In this document: one piece after another, positions 54,894-62,586 of the stretch
How positions within the stretch are numbered: the stretch's first letter is position 1
Layout of the letters: the number at the start of each line of letters is the position of its first letter
Assembly: GCF_022009635.1 (NCBI RefSeq)
Contig: NZ_CP091716.1
Coordinates: forward strand, 1,503,001-1,567,000
DNA length: 64,000 nt
Direction: 5' to 3'
Source of the DNA: Variovorax paradoxus
Lineage (GTDB): Bacteria; Pseudomonadota; Gammaproteobacteria; Burkholderiales; Burkholderiaceae_C
Notes under the pieces: model-generated
Told to the model about the DNA's origin: nothing
The model's database searches: none
What the model saw: only the letters and a program-made list of their open reading frames with translations
Made by a program: the position numbers and the translations under genes

Positions 54894-55757
54894 TCAAACA
54901 TCACGCAGGGCGATCACGGCGGCGCGTGCACGGTCCAGGAAGGGACGGCGCTCTTCGCCTTCCTCGACGCGGATCGGCGCGCCGAAGGTGACGGAGCAGA
55001 GGATGGGCACGGGCACGATCTCGCCCTTGGGCATGACGCGCTGCACGTTGTCGATCCAGGCCGGCACCAACACTACCTCGGGGAACATGGTGGCGAGCGC
55101 GTAGAGGCCCGACTTGAACTTCTGCGGCTCGCCCGTGTGGCCGCGCGTGCCCTCGGGGAAGATGATGATCGAGTCGCCGCTGCGCAAGGCTTCGATGAGC
55201 GGGGCCAGCGGATCGGCCGCGGGTGGGGCTGGTGTGGGCTCCGGCTGCGCTGCTGCTGGCGATGGCTCGGGAGCAGAAGGCTGTGGCGGCGGGGCCGGAG
55301 GAGGAAGATCCAGTTGGCCCTGCACCTCGTTCATGACTTCGACCGACGTGTCGGCGAAGGGCAGCGACATCGGCAGCAGCGGTTCCATCGAGGGCTCGAT
55401 GCGCTCGGCGTGGGGTGCCGGTTCCACAGCCGAGGGCTGTGGAACCTCCACGGATGGCGCGGGGGCTGGAGGCGTCGTCGCCGCGCGCTCCACGTACACC
55501 GCGTTGAACACTTCCGTCGTGATCCAGCGCTTGACCGGCGTGTTGGCCCAGTAGTCGCGCGCCGCGATCGGCCGGGTGATGCTGCGCAGCTCCTCGGGCA
55601 GCGCGGCCCAGATCATCACGAGGTCGGCGTGGCTCTGGTGGTTGGCGAAATAGATGCGCTGCTCGGCCTTCGGCGGACAGCCATACCAGCGCGCCTGCGC
55701 GCCCGTGAGCAACCGGACGATTCCCAACAACAACCAACCCGTGAGCTTTGCCAGCAT
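54894..55757 (-). CDS. 1-acylglycerol-3-phosphate acyltransferase (PlsC type) with low-complexity insertion
   Basis: A 287-residue membrane acyltransferase. The catalytic H40-x4-D45 is in ANHQSHADL and FPEGTR is at 200-205 (IIIFPEGTRGHTGEP). Between them, residues about 92-182 are a Pro/Ala/Glu-rich stretch (PPAPAPSVEVPQPSAVEPAP and PAAAQPEPTPAPPAAD), which is absent from usual PlsC proteins where VFNAV-x-x-x-R joins almost directly to PLAPLIEAL. The ATG at 55757 is back to back with the divergent start codon at 55758. It forms an operon with cdsA. Confidence 0.85.
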   Translation of the reverse strand: MLAKLTGWLLLGIVRLLTGAQARWYGCPPKAEQRIYFANHQSHADLVMIWAALPEELRSITRPIAARDYWANTPVKRWITTEVFNAVYVERAATTPPAPAPSVEVPQPSAVEPAPHAERIEPSMEPLLPMSLPFADTSVEVMNEVQGQLDLPPPAPPPQPSAPEPSPAAAQPEPTPAPPAADPLAPLIEALRSGDSIIIFPEGTRGHTGEPQKFKSGLYALATMFPEVVLVPAWIDNVQRVMPKGEIVPVPILCSVTFGAPIRVEEGEERRPFLDRARAAVIALRDV

Positions 55758-55778
55758 ATGGGCGCGATGATACGGGCC

Positions 55779-56183
55779 ATGCGATGGCGTTTCGATCCTC
55801 TTTCTCTGGCGTGGGCGGTGGCCCTGTTTCTCATCCTCGTGCTGCTGGCCACCGTCGGCGCGCGCTGGGGCTGGGTGCGCAGTTTCTTCGGCGACGTGCT
55901 GGCCGTGGTGTGGGTCTACTTTGTGTTCAAGACGGCCATCGGCGCGCGCGTGCTGCCGCTGGCGCTTGCCGCGCTGGCGGTGGGCTGCGCGGTGGAGCTG
56001 GGCCAGTACCTCGCGTCGGCGTGGCACCTGCGCATTTCGAACCGGGCGCTGCGCATCGTGCTGGGCAGCACGGCCGACTGGTGGGACGTGGTGGCTTACG
56101 TGCTGGGCTTCTTCGGCGTGCTCGTCATCGAGCGCCTGCGAGGCATCTTCAGGGCAGCTCGGCCGCCGGCATCCGCGCCATGA
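55779..56183 (+). CDS. DUF2809 membrane protein
   Basis: A 134-residue protein (MRWRFDPLSLAWAVALFLI onwards) with four helices and the DUF2809 pattern: FFGDVLAVVWVYFVFKT, CAVELGQYL, and LGSTADWWDVVAYVLGFFG. Earlier in-frame ATGs at 55758 and 55767 are possible; the first would place the start codon in a CATATG shared with the divergent plsC gene. Its 3' end overlaps the convergent mtgA gene by 35 bp. Function unknown (VanZ-like by layout). Confidence 0.78.
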   Translation: MRWRFDPLSLAWAVALFLILVLLATVGARWGWVRSFFGDVLAVVWVYFVFKTAIGARVLPLALAALAVGCAVELGQYLASAWHLRISNRALRIVLGSTADWWDVVAYVLGFFGVLVIERLRGIFRAARPPASAP

Positions 56184-56892
56184 CGGTCGAGGCCCGGCCG
56201 CTCAGGTAGGGCGAGCCGAGGCGGCGTTCGAAGAACTTAGGGCTCGGCAGCATCACGGCCAGGCGCGCGGCCTCGTTGGCGCTCAGGCGCGAGGCCGGCT
56301 TGCGAAAGTAGTACTGCGACGCGGCCTCGGCGCCGAACACGCCTTCGCCCCATTCGACGTTGTTGAGGTAGATCTCCAGGATGCGCTGCTTGTCGAGCAC
56401 CAGCTCCAGCAGCGTGGCGAGCACCAGCTCCTGGCCCTTGCGCAGCATGGTGCGCTCCCCGGACAGCAGCAGGTTCTTGGCGAGCTGCTGCGTGATGGTC
56501 GAGCCGCCGCGCAGCCGCACGGGCTGCACCGGCTTGCCGCGCGCCACCGCGCGGGCGGCGCGCTTGGCGGCCAGCTCTTCGGCCTTGGCGTTGCGCTGGC
56601 GCGCGCGTTCGATGGCTTCCCACTCCACGCCGTTGTGGTCGACGAAGCCCGCGTCCTCGCTCGCGATGACGGCACGCTTGAGCGTGTCGTTGATCTGCGC
56701 ATACGGCACCCACTCGTGCCGCCAGCCGCCGTTGCTGCCCTGGTGCAGGGCGATCTGGAAGGCTTCGGAGCGCTGGAACGCCGTGCTCTCGGGGTTGATC
56801 ACGGCCATGGCCGCGATGCGCGCCACGAAGAACAGCTCGAGTGCCACGCCCGCCACCACGAGGCAGGCGATCAGGCGCAGCACGGCTTTCAT
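56149..56892 (-). CDS. mtgA: Monofunctional peptidoglycan transglycosylase
   Basis: A 247-residue GT51 enzyme. One N-terminal membrane anchor, then VIASEDAGFVDHNGVEWEAI (catalytic Glu), RLRGGSTITQQLAKNLLLS and ILEIYLNNVEWGEGVFGAEAAS. It polymerises lipid II into glycan strands. The ATG (56892) overlaps the aroE stop (ATGA). Its C-terminal 35 bp overlaps the DUF2809 gene on the other strand. Confidence 0.94.
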   Translation of the reverse strand: MKAVLRLIACLVVAGVALELFFVARIAAMAVINPESTAFQRSEAFQIALHQGSNGGWRHEWVPYAQINDTLKRAVIASEDAGFVDHNGVEWEAIERARQRNAKAEELAAKRAARAVARGKPVQPVRLRGGSTITQQLAKNLLLSGERTMLRKGQELVLATLLELVLDKQRILEIYLNNVEWGEGVFGAEAASQYYFRKPASRLSANEAARLAVMLPSPKFFERRLGSPYLSGRASTVMARMPAAELP

Positions 56893-57761
56893 GCTTTTGC
56901 GGTGGCAGCAGCAGCGGCGAGCGAGCTTCGCAGTTCGGCCAGCACCTGGGCCGAGGGCGGGCGCACGCCGCGCCAGATCTCGAACGATTCCGCCGCCTGT
57001 TCGACCAGCATGCCCAGTCCGTCGCGCGCGACCGCGCCGTGCGCCTCGGCCCAGGCCATGAAGCCGGCGGCGGCGGGGCCGTACATCATGTCGACCGCCA
57101 GGCCGCCGGGGCGCAGCACGTCGGCGCTCACCGGCACCGCGTCGCCCGCGAGGCTGGAGGCCGTGGCGTTGACCACCACGTCGAAGGCGCCCGGCACCTT
57201 GTCGAGCGCCCAGGCTTCGAGCGAGGCGCCGTGGCGCAGCGCCACCGCCGCATGGCGGCGCACCAATTCGATGGCCTTGTCGACGGTGCGGTTGGCCACC
57301 ACGACGCGCGCGGCGCCCGCGTCGAGCAGTGGGCCCAGCACGCCGGCCGCCGCGCCGCCCGCGCCGATCAGCAGCAGCGCCTTGCCCTGCAGCGGCACGC
57401 CCGCGTTGCGCACGATGTCGTTGACCAGGCCGATGCCGTCGGTGTTGTCCGCATGGATGCCGCCGTCGGCCTCGAAGCGCAGCGTGTTCACCGCCTGCGC
57501 GAGCGTGGCGCGTTCGCTGGTGTGCTGCGCCAGCGCGGCGGCCTCGAACTTGAAGGGCACGGTGATGTTGCAGCCGCGCGCGGTGTCGCCGCGTTCGGCC
57601 GCCTCGGCGCGAAAGGCCGCGATGCCTTCGGCGAAGGCGCCGATGGGAACGAGGCGGCGGCCGTAGTCCATCTGCTGGCCGCAGAGTTCGGCGAAGCGCG
57701 CGTGGATGCGCGGCGAGCGGCTGTGTTCGACGGGGTTGCCGATGACGCAGTACAGGTCCAT
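56889..57761 (-). CDS. aroE: Shikimate dehydrogenase
   Basis: A 290-residue NADPH-dependent enzyme of the chorismate pathway. YCVIGNPVEHSRSPRIHARF and NITVPFK (catalytic Lys) form the substrate site, HADNTDGIG holds the catalytic Asp, and LLIGAGGAAAGVL is the NADP loop; VVVANRT follows. It sits between tonB and mtgA in a compact minus-strand operon. Confidence 0.95.
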   Translation of the reverse strand: MDLYCVIGNPVEHSRSPRIHARFAELCGQQMDYGRRLVPIGAFAEGIAAFRAEAAERGDTARGCNITVPFKFEAAALAQHTSERATLAQAVNTLRFEADGGIHADNTDGIGLVNDIVRNAGVPLQGKALLLIGAGGAAAGVLGPLLDAGAARVVVANRTVDKAIELVRRHAAVALRHGASLEAWALDKVPGAFDVVVNATASSLAGDAVPVSADVLRPGGLAVDMMYGPAAAGFMAWAEAHGAVARDGLGMLVEQAAESFEIWRGVRPPSAQVLAELRSSLAAAAATAKA

Positions 57762-57777
57762 GGAGGGTGTTCCTGGG

Positions 57778-58632
57778 CTATTGGGAGGTGATTTCCATCG
57801 TGCCGTCGCGCGCGAAGCGGAACAGGCCCTGGATCACCATCTGGTCGGCCTGTTCGCGGCGCATGGCGTCGGTGAACTTGCCGAAGCTGCCGACGCTGCG
57901 AACGATGGCCTGCGCCCGGCGGTCGAGCGCGATGTTGCCGGAGCTCTGGTCGACGTCGACGGCGAGCACCTTGCCGTCGAAGTTGACGGTCATGGTCATC
58001 TTGAGATCGCCGTACAGCTTCTGGCCGGCGATCTGGGGGAAGTTCTCGGCGGCGCGCGCCTCGATGCGGCGAAGCATCTTGTCGACGTAGACGGCGAAGG
58101 CGGCCTCGCGCGTGGTCGGGCTGATGTAGCGCTTCTTGGGACGCGCGTTCTCTTCGTTCACGCGGCGCTCGATCTGGGCGAGGATCTCGACCATCTGGCG
58201 GCGCTTTTCTTCTTGCGCGGCGGCTTCGGTCGGATCGCCCGGATTGCGCGGGTCCGGCACCGGCATGGCGGCCAGCTCGCGCTTGATCTGCGCGAGCATC
58301 TGCATCTGCTGGGCCTGCATGGCCTCGACCTGGCGCCGGGAGTCCTCGAAGGAATCGCCCACCGAGGTGAAGCTGGACGGCGGCAGCGGGCTGGTCGCGC
58401 GGCCCTGCTCGAGGTCGCCGCCGCCCGCGAGCGAGGTCTGCGCCATGACCTTGGCCTTCGGGTCGGGCTTGTCCTGCGTCTTGCTGTTGACCAGGATCAC
58501 TTCGAGCGGCGTCTCGCTGAAGACCTTGTTGAACGACTCGGGGTCGACGAAGCGCACCGCGAGCAGCGCGGCATGCGCGATGACCGACACGCCCAGAGCG
58601 ATCTGCAGCGTGCTGAGGTCCTTGAAGTTCAT
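57778..58632 (-). CDS. TonB-family energy transducer
   Basis: A 284-residue protein with one N-terminal membrane helix (LQIALGVSVIAHAALLAVRF with the key SxxxH pattern), a periplasmic linker with coiled-coil character (QVEAMQAQQMQMLAQIKREL) and a TonB C-terminal domain (YGDLKMTMTVNFDGKVLAVDV). The usual Pro-rich linker is poor in prolines here. No exbB/exbD genes are nearby. It lies 16 bp before aroE and 44 bp after rnb. Confidence 0.85.
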   Translation of the reverse strand: MNFKDLSTLQIALGVSVIAHAALLAVRFVDPESFNKVFSETPLEVILVNSKTQDKPDPKAKVMAQTSLAGGGDLEQGRATSPLPPSSFTSVGDSFEDSRRQVEAMQAQQMQMLAQIKRELAAMPVPDPRNPGDPTEAAAQEEKRRQMVEILAQIERRVNEENARPKKRYISPTTREAAFAVYVDKMLRRIEARAAENFPQIAGQKLYGDLKMTMTVNFDGKVLAVDVDQSSGNIALDRRAQAIVRSVGSFGKFTDAMRREQADQMVIQGLFRFARDGTMEITSQ

Positions 58633-58676
58633 TCTCTAAACTCCTCCAGAGGGGCGCATTCGAACGGCCCGATGGC

Positions 58677-60734
58677 TCATGCCGGTGTGTTCTCGGGCGC
58701 GGCCTCGCTGTCCGTCAGGTCGACCGCGATGGCGATCGGGCCCGCAACCACTTCTTCTTCGTCGCTCTCCTCGTCGACGGCCGCATCGGCCTTCGGTGTG
58801 TCGAGGCGCTCGAGCACGGTGCCGCTCACGTCGAGCGCGATCTCGTCGATCTCGCCGAGCTTCACGCGCAGGCGCGCGCCGCGCTCCTGCTGGCCGGCCA
58901 CGGGGAACACCAGCGGCAGCGTCTCGGCGCGCACCAGCGCGCCGTTGGGCAGGTCCTTGATGACGGTGGCCTCGAGCTCGGAGATGCCCTGCTGCTGCAG
59001 GTACTTCAGCGTCCAGAAGCGCTCCATGCCGCCCTGGTAGGCGTTGTACGTGGCATAGGCTGCGTCGAAGCCCGAAAGAATCGAGAACAGGTCGGCGTCC
59101 TTCGGCTTGAAGGGCGCGGCCAGCGCGGCGGTCTTGCCGTGGCGCGCGGCGGCGATGATCTGCCACTGGTTCACCAGGTCGGTATAGCGGCGCAGCGGCG
59201 AGGTGCTCCAGGCATAGCTCTTCACGCCCAGGCCCGCATGCGGCAGCGCGCGCGTGCCCATGCGCACCTTGATGCCGGGCGCCAGGCTCGCTTGGCTGCG
59301 GTAGAGGCCGGGCACGCCGAGTTCGCCGAGCCAGCCGCCCCAGCTGCTGTTGGCCAGGATCATGGCCTCGGACACGATCAGGTCGAGCGGCGCGCCGCGC
59401 TGGCGCGTGCTGATCTGCACCTGCTCGTTGCCGGTGGGCTCGTTGCCCTCGTTGCCGACGAGGCGGAAGTTGTAGTCGGGCCGGTTGAAGTTCTCGGGCT
59501 TGCCGCGCACCACTTCGCGCTGTGCCTTCAGCTGCTTCGCGAGGCGGAACAGGAAGGAGAGCGGGGCGCGCAGCTGGGCCGCGGCTTCGGGCGTGCCTTC
59601 GCTCTGGAACGAGGCGTCTTCGAGCCAGGGCTGCGTGACGAAGGTGTCGAGCTGGTCGTGGCGCAGGTTGGCGACGATGGGCACGCGCTCCAGTTTGGTC
59701 TCGGTGCCTTGCAGTTCCAGCGTGGCTTCGTCGAAGCGCGCGTAGAGCGACACCGCGGGCCGGTCGCCGCCTTCGAGCAGCGTGTAGGTGTTGACCACGT
59801 CGTCGGGCAGCATCGTGATCTTGTAGCCCGGCATGTACACCGTGGACATGCGCGCGCGTGCCACGTTGTCGATGGCGCTGCCCGGCGTCAGTGCCAGGGC
59901 CGGTGCCGCGATGTGGATGCCGACGGTGACGGTGCCGCTGCCCAGGCCCTGCACCGAGAGCGCGTCGTCGATTTCGGTGGTCTGCGAATCGTCGATCGAG
60001 AAGGCCTGCACGCCGGAGGCCACGGGCAGGTCGTCCACGATGGCGGGCGCTGCGAGCGCGGGAAAGCCGGTGCCCTTGGGGAAGTTCTCGAACAGGAAGC
60101 GCCGCCAGTGGAACTGGTAGGGCGAGTCGATGGCGCCGGCGCGCTCCAGCAGGTCGAGCGGCGGGCGCTGCGTGGCGCGCGCGGCGTCGACCACGGCCTT
60201 GTATTCGGGCGCGTTCTTGTCGGGCTTGAACAGGATCTTGTAGAGCTGTTCGCGCACCGGCGCGGGGCACACGCCCTCGGCCAGTTGCCCGGCCCACTCG
60301 GTGATCTGCGCCTGGATGGCTTTTTTCTTCTCGATGGCGGCCAGCGCCTGCTGCACGATTTCGGCGGGGGCTTTCTTGAAGCGGCCCTTGCCGGCGCGGC
60401 GGAAGTAGTGCGGTGCCTCGAACAATGCGAACAGCGCCGCGGCTTGCTGCGCGAGCGAGGGCTTGTCGGTGAAATAGTCGGCTGCGAGTTCGGCAAAGCC
60501 GAATTCGCCTTCGGCCGCGAATTCCCAGGCGAGGTCGAGGTCGATGGTGGCGGCGAGCGTGCGCGCCTCGGCGATCAGCTCGGCGGGGGCGGGCTTCTCG
60601 AAACGCAGCACGATGTTGGCGCCCTTGACCTTGACGCGCTTGCCGGTGTCGAGCTCGACCTGTGCCGACGCTTCGGCCTCCGACAGCACGCGGCCGCCGA
60701 GGTACTTGCCGGCTTCTTCAAACAATACAAACAT
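58677..60734 (-). CDS. rnb: RNase II-family exoribonuclease
   Basis: A 685-residue protein: the N-terminal part is a cold-shock-like fold and a helical linker, then the RNB domain with the catalytic segment SIDDSQTTEIDDALSVQ, HIAAPALALTPGSAIDN, and STSPLRRYTDLVNQWQ. A short S1-like C-terminal region and an acidic tail (DEESDEEEVV) follow. It degrades RNA 3' to 5'. The ATG at 60734 is the family start; reading further upstream gives no homology. It could be annotated as RNase II or an RNase R relative; the gene symbol is tentative. Confidence 0.87.
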   Translation of the reverse strand: MFVLFEEAGKYLGGRVLSEAEASAQVELDTGKRVKVKGANIVLRFEKPAPAELIAEARTLAATIDLDLAWEFAAEGEFGFAELAADYFTDKPSLAQQAAALFALFEAPHYFRRAGKGRFKKAPAEIVQQALAAIEKKKAIQAQITEWAGQLAEGVCPAPVREQLYKILFKPDKNAPEYKAVVDAARATQRPPLDLLERAGAIDSPYQFHWRRFLFENFPKGTGFPALAAPAIVDDLPVASGVQAFSIDDSQTTEIDDALSVQGLGSGTVTVGIHIAAPALALTPGSAIDNVARARMSTVYMPGYKITMLPDDVVNTYTLLEGGDRPAVSLYARFDEATLELQGTETKLERVPIVANLRHDQLDTFVTQPWLEDASFQSEGTPEAAAQLRAPLSFLFRLAKQLKAQREVVRGKPENFNRPDYNFRLVGNEGNEPTGNEQVQISTRQRGAPLDLIVSEAMILANSSWGGWLGELGVPGLYRSQASLAPGIKVRMGTRALPHAGLGVKSYAWSTSPLRRYTDLVNQWQIIAAARHGKTAALAAPFKPKDADLFSILSGFDAAYATYNAYQGGMERFWTLKYLQQQGISELEATVIKDLPNGALVRAETLPLVFPVAGQQERGARLRVKLGEIDEIALDVSGTVLERLDTPKADAAVDEESDEEEVVAGPIAIAVDLTDSEAAPENTPA

Positions 60735-60817
60735 AGTCCCCGATTCTCCCACGCTGGACTGGCCCGGCCGCGGCGGCCGTGTGTCTCTGGTGAAGCGGGA
60801 GAGCTGGGAATGGGGCT

Positions 60818-61414
60818 CTAGACGACGGGATTGATGAAAGCCATCACGTCGTCGAGATGCGCCTTGTCGAAATCCGAGAGGGCGTGGTCGCCGCCTTCGA
60901 GCAGCTTGATGTTGCTGTCCGGATAGCGCGCGGACATCTCGTGCCAGTCGAGGGCTTCGTCGCCCTTGGCGATGATCGCGAACACGCGCTCGGGCCGCGT
61001 GAGCTGGCCGACTTCCATGGCGCGCAGCTCGTGGATGTATTCGGGGCGGAAGTAGAAATACTCGGCCGGGTCGTGCCAGACGGTCTGGTCGCCGATGTAG
61101 CGGGTGAGGTCGCGCGCGGGGTGCACCGCCGGGTTCAGCAGCACCGCGCGGCAGCGCGTCATGCCGGCCACGTAGGTGGCATAGAAGCCGCCGAGCGAGG
61201 AGCCCACCACCGCCATCGACTTGCGCGGCCAGTGGGCGATGCCCTTCATCACGAGGTCGATCGCATCGTGCGGCGAAGGCGGCAATTGCGGGCACCACCA
61301 TTGCAGGTTCGGGTGGCGCCGCGCCACGCGGTCCGCCATGATCCGGGCCTTGGTCGATTGAGGCGAGGAGCGGAAGCCGTGCAGGTACAACAGGTGAGTG
61401 GTTTGCGGATCCAT
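60818..61414 (-). CDS. YqiA-family esterase
   Basis: A 198-residue alpha/beta hydrolase of the YqiA/UPF0227 type. LLYLHGFRSSPQSTKAR is diagnostic; the nucleophile is the Ser in VVGSSLGGFYATYVA; Asp in IAKGDEALDW and His in EGGDHALSDF complete the triad. It is the first gene of the yqiA-rnb-tonB-aroE-mtgA run (83 bp to rnb). Substrates are palmitoyl-CoA and small esters in E. coli. Confidence 0.87.
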   Translation of the reverse strand: MDPQTTHLLYLHGFRSSPQSTKARIMADRVARRHPNLQWWCPQLPPSPHDAIDLVMKGIAHWPRKSMAVVGSSLGGFYATYVAGMTRCRAVLLNPAVHPARDLTRYIGDQTVWHDPAEYFYFRPEYIHELRAMEVGQLTRPERVFAIIAKGDEALDWHEMSARYPDSNIKLLEGGDHALSDFDKAHLDDVMAFINPVV

Positions 61415-61833
61415 GCGATGAAGATACGGGAGGGGCGTGCGTCGCGCCGCGCTTGCCGGGACCGGGTAATTTTGCATGAGGTCTGTTCTCGCGAGGCCGC
61501 TTCCAACGTACAAAAACCCTGTGAGCGGGGTTCTGCGACAGGGGCGATGGCCTATCGGGCTCGGGGGTGCGCAAACCTCTTGGCGGCCCCGGTCCAAAAG
61601 GGTTTGCGCGAATCGAGACTTAAAGTATTCATGTTGTTCTTTGCCCTGATGCAGATGGTCTACGTTCGGATTACTTCGAGGCGTGGCGCCTTCGAAAAAC
61701 ACCGTTTGGACATGCGCACGGCATACGGCAAAAAAGCGGCGCAAGTGTCATGGGGTGCTTGTGCGGACGCATCCCATGAACTGGGTAGGCGTGGCCGAAT
61801 TCACAATTTGCGCCGAGCCTTATGCTCGTGCCC
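61415..61833. other. 419-bp divergent intergenic region without a convincing gene
   Basis: No reading frame here looks coding. It holds a perfect 9-bp inverted repeat GCGCAAACC/GGTTTGCGC at 61569-61577 and 61601-61609 (23-nt loop) and a hairpin with TTCGAGGCG/CGCCTTCGAA at 61674-61696. Local base composition is lower in GC, as expected for divergent promoters of yqiA and the response regulator. Confidence 0.5.
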
Positions 61834-62580
61834 ATGAATATCGAGGCTCAAGATGACGGGACATTGCGCCGGTGGGGCGTGCTCGTCGTCGAAGACGACA
61901 GTCGCGCGCGCGCTTTTTTCGAGGCCAGCGTGCAGCGCAGCCCGCGCCTTTTCTGGCTCGGCAGCGCAGGCAGCGTGCAGGAGGCGCGTGCCTGGCTGGC
62001 GCGCACCGCAACCATTCCCGACGTGCTGCTGGTCGACCTCGGCATGCCCGACGGCACCGGGCTCGACGTGATCCGCGACGCGGTCGCGCGCTTTCCCGGC
62101 TGCGAGCCGCTGGTGGTGTCGGTCTTCGGCGACGAGGAGAACGTGCTCGCCAGCATCGAGGCCGGCGCGGTGGGCTACATCCACAAGGACGCCGCGCCCG
62201 AGGACATCGCGCAGACCATCGTCGAGATGAAGGCCGGCGCGTCGCCGATTTCGCCCATGATCGCGCGGCGCGTGCTGGCCAAGTACCGCAGCCTGCAGTC
62301 GTCGGCTGCGAGCGCGGTCGGCGGTGCCGAGGTGGCGGGCGGCGCACCCGAAGCGCCCGCCGAGGAGTCCGACCGCGGATTGCTGTCGGGCCGCGAACAC
62401 GAGGTGCTGACGCTCATTGCGCGCGGCTTTTCTTACGCTGAAATCGCGCGGCTCAAGGGGCTGAGCGTCCACACGGTGCAGACTCACATCAAGAATCTCT
62501 ACGGAAAGCTCGCGGTGCATTCCAAGAGCGAGGCCGTCTTCGAAGCGACGCGCCTCGGCCTGCTGTCTCATCCGGGCTGA
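61834..62580 (+). CDS. Response regulator, NarL/FixJ family
   Basis: A 248-residue two-domain regulator: receiver domain (residues ~18-140) with acidic pair VVEDDSRARAFF, phosphoacceptor Asp in VLLVDLGMPDGTG and Lys in GYIHKDAAPEDIA, then an Ala/Gly-rich linker, and a LuxR helix-turn-helix (LSGREHEVLTLIARGFSYAEIARLKG, SVHTVQTHIKNLYGKL). An ATG at 61822 is an alternative start. The sensor kinase follows 6 bp later, forming a two-component pair. Confidence 0.9.
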   Translation: MNIEAQDDGTLRRWGVLVVEDDSRARAFFEASVQRSPRLFWLGSAGSVQEARAWLARTATIPDVLLVDLGMPDGTGLDVIRDAVARFPGCEPLVVSVFGDEENVLASIEAGAVGYIHKDAAPEDIAQTIVEMKAGASPISPMIARRVLAKYRSLQSSAASAVGGAEVAGGAPEAPAEESDRGLLSGREHEVLTLIARGFSYAEIARLKGLSVHTVQTHIKNLYGKLAVHSKSEAVFEATRLGLLSHPG

Positions 62581-62586
62581 GCACGG

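Noticed and set aside
53916..55757. Plus-strand open frame running from 53916 into the DUF2809 gene
   Set aside because: The part before 55758 is antisense to cdsA and plsC and has shadow composition; only the last ~140 codons match a family.
60735..61574. N-terminal extension of the RNase II frame to 61574
   Set aside because: It overlaps yqiA antisense to nothing useful and has no homology; the family start is the ATG at 60734.
61631..61837. Small plus-strand reading frame starting at 61631
   Set aside because: No ribosome site, weak coding bias, no recognisable features, and it overlaps the promoter region of the response regulator.
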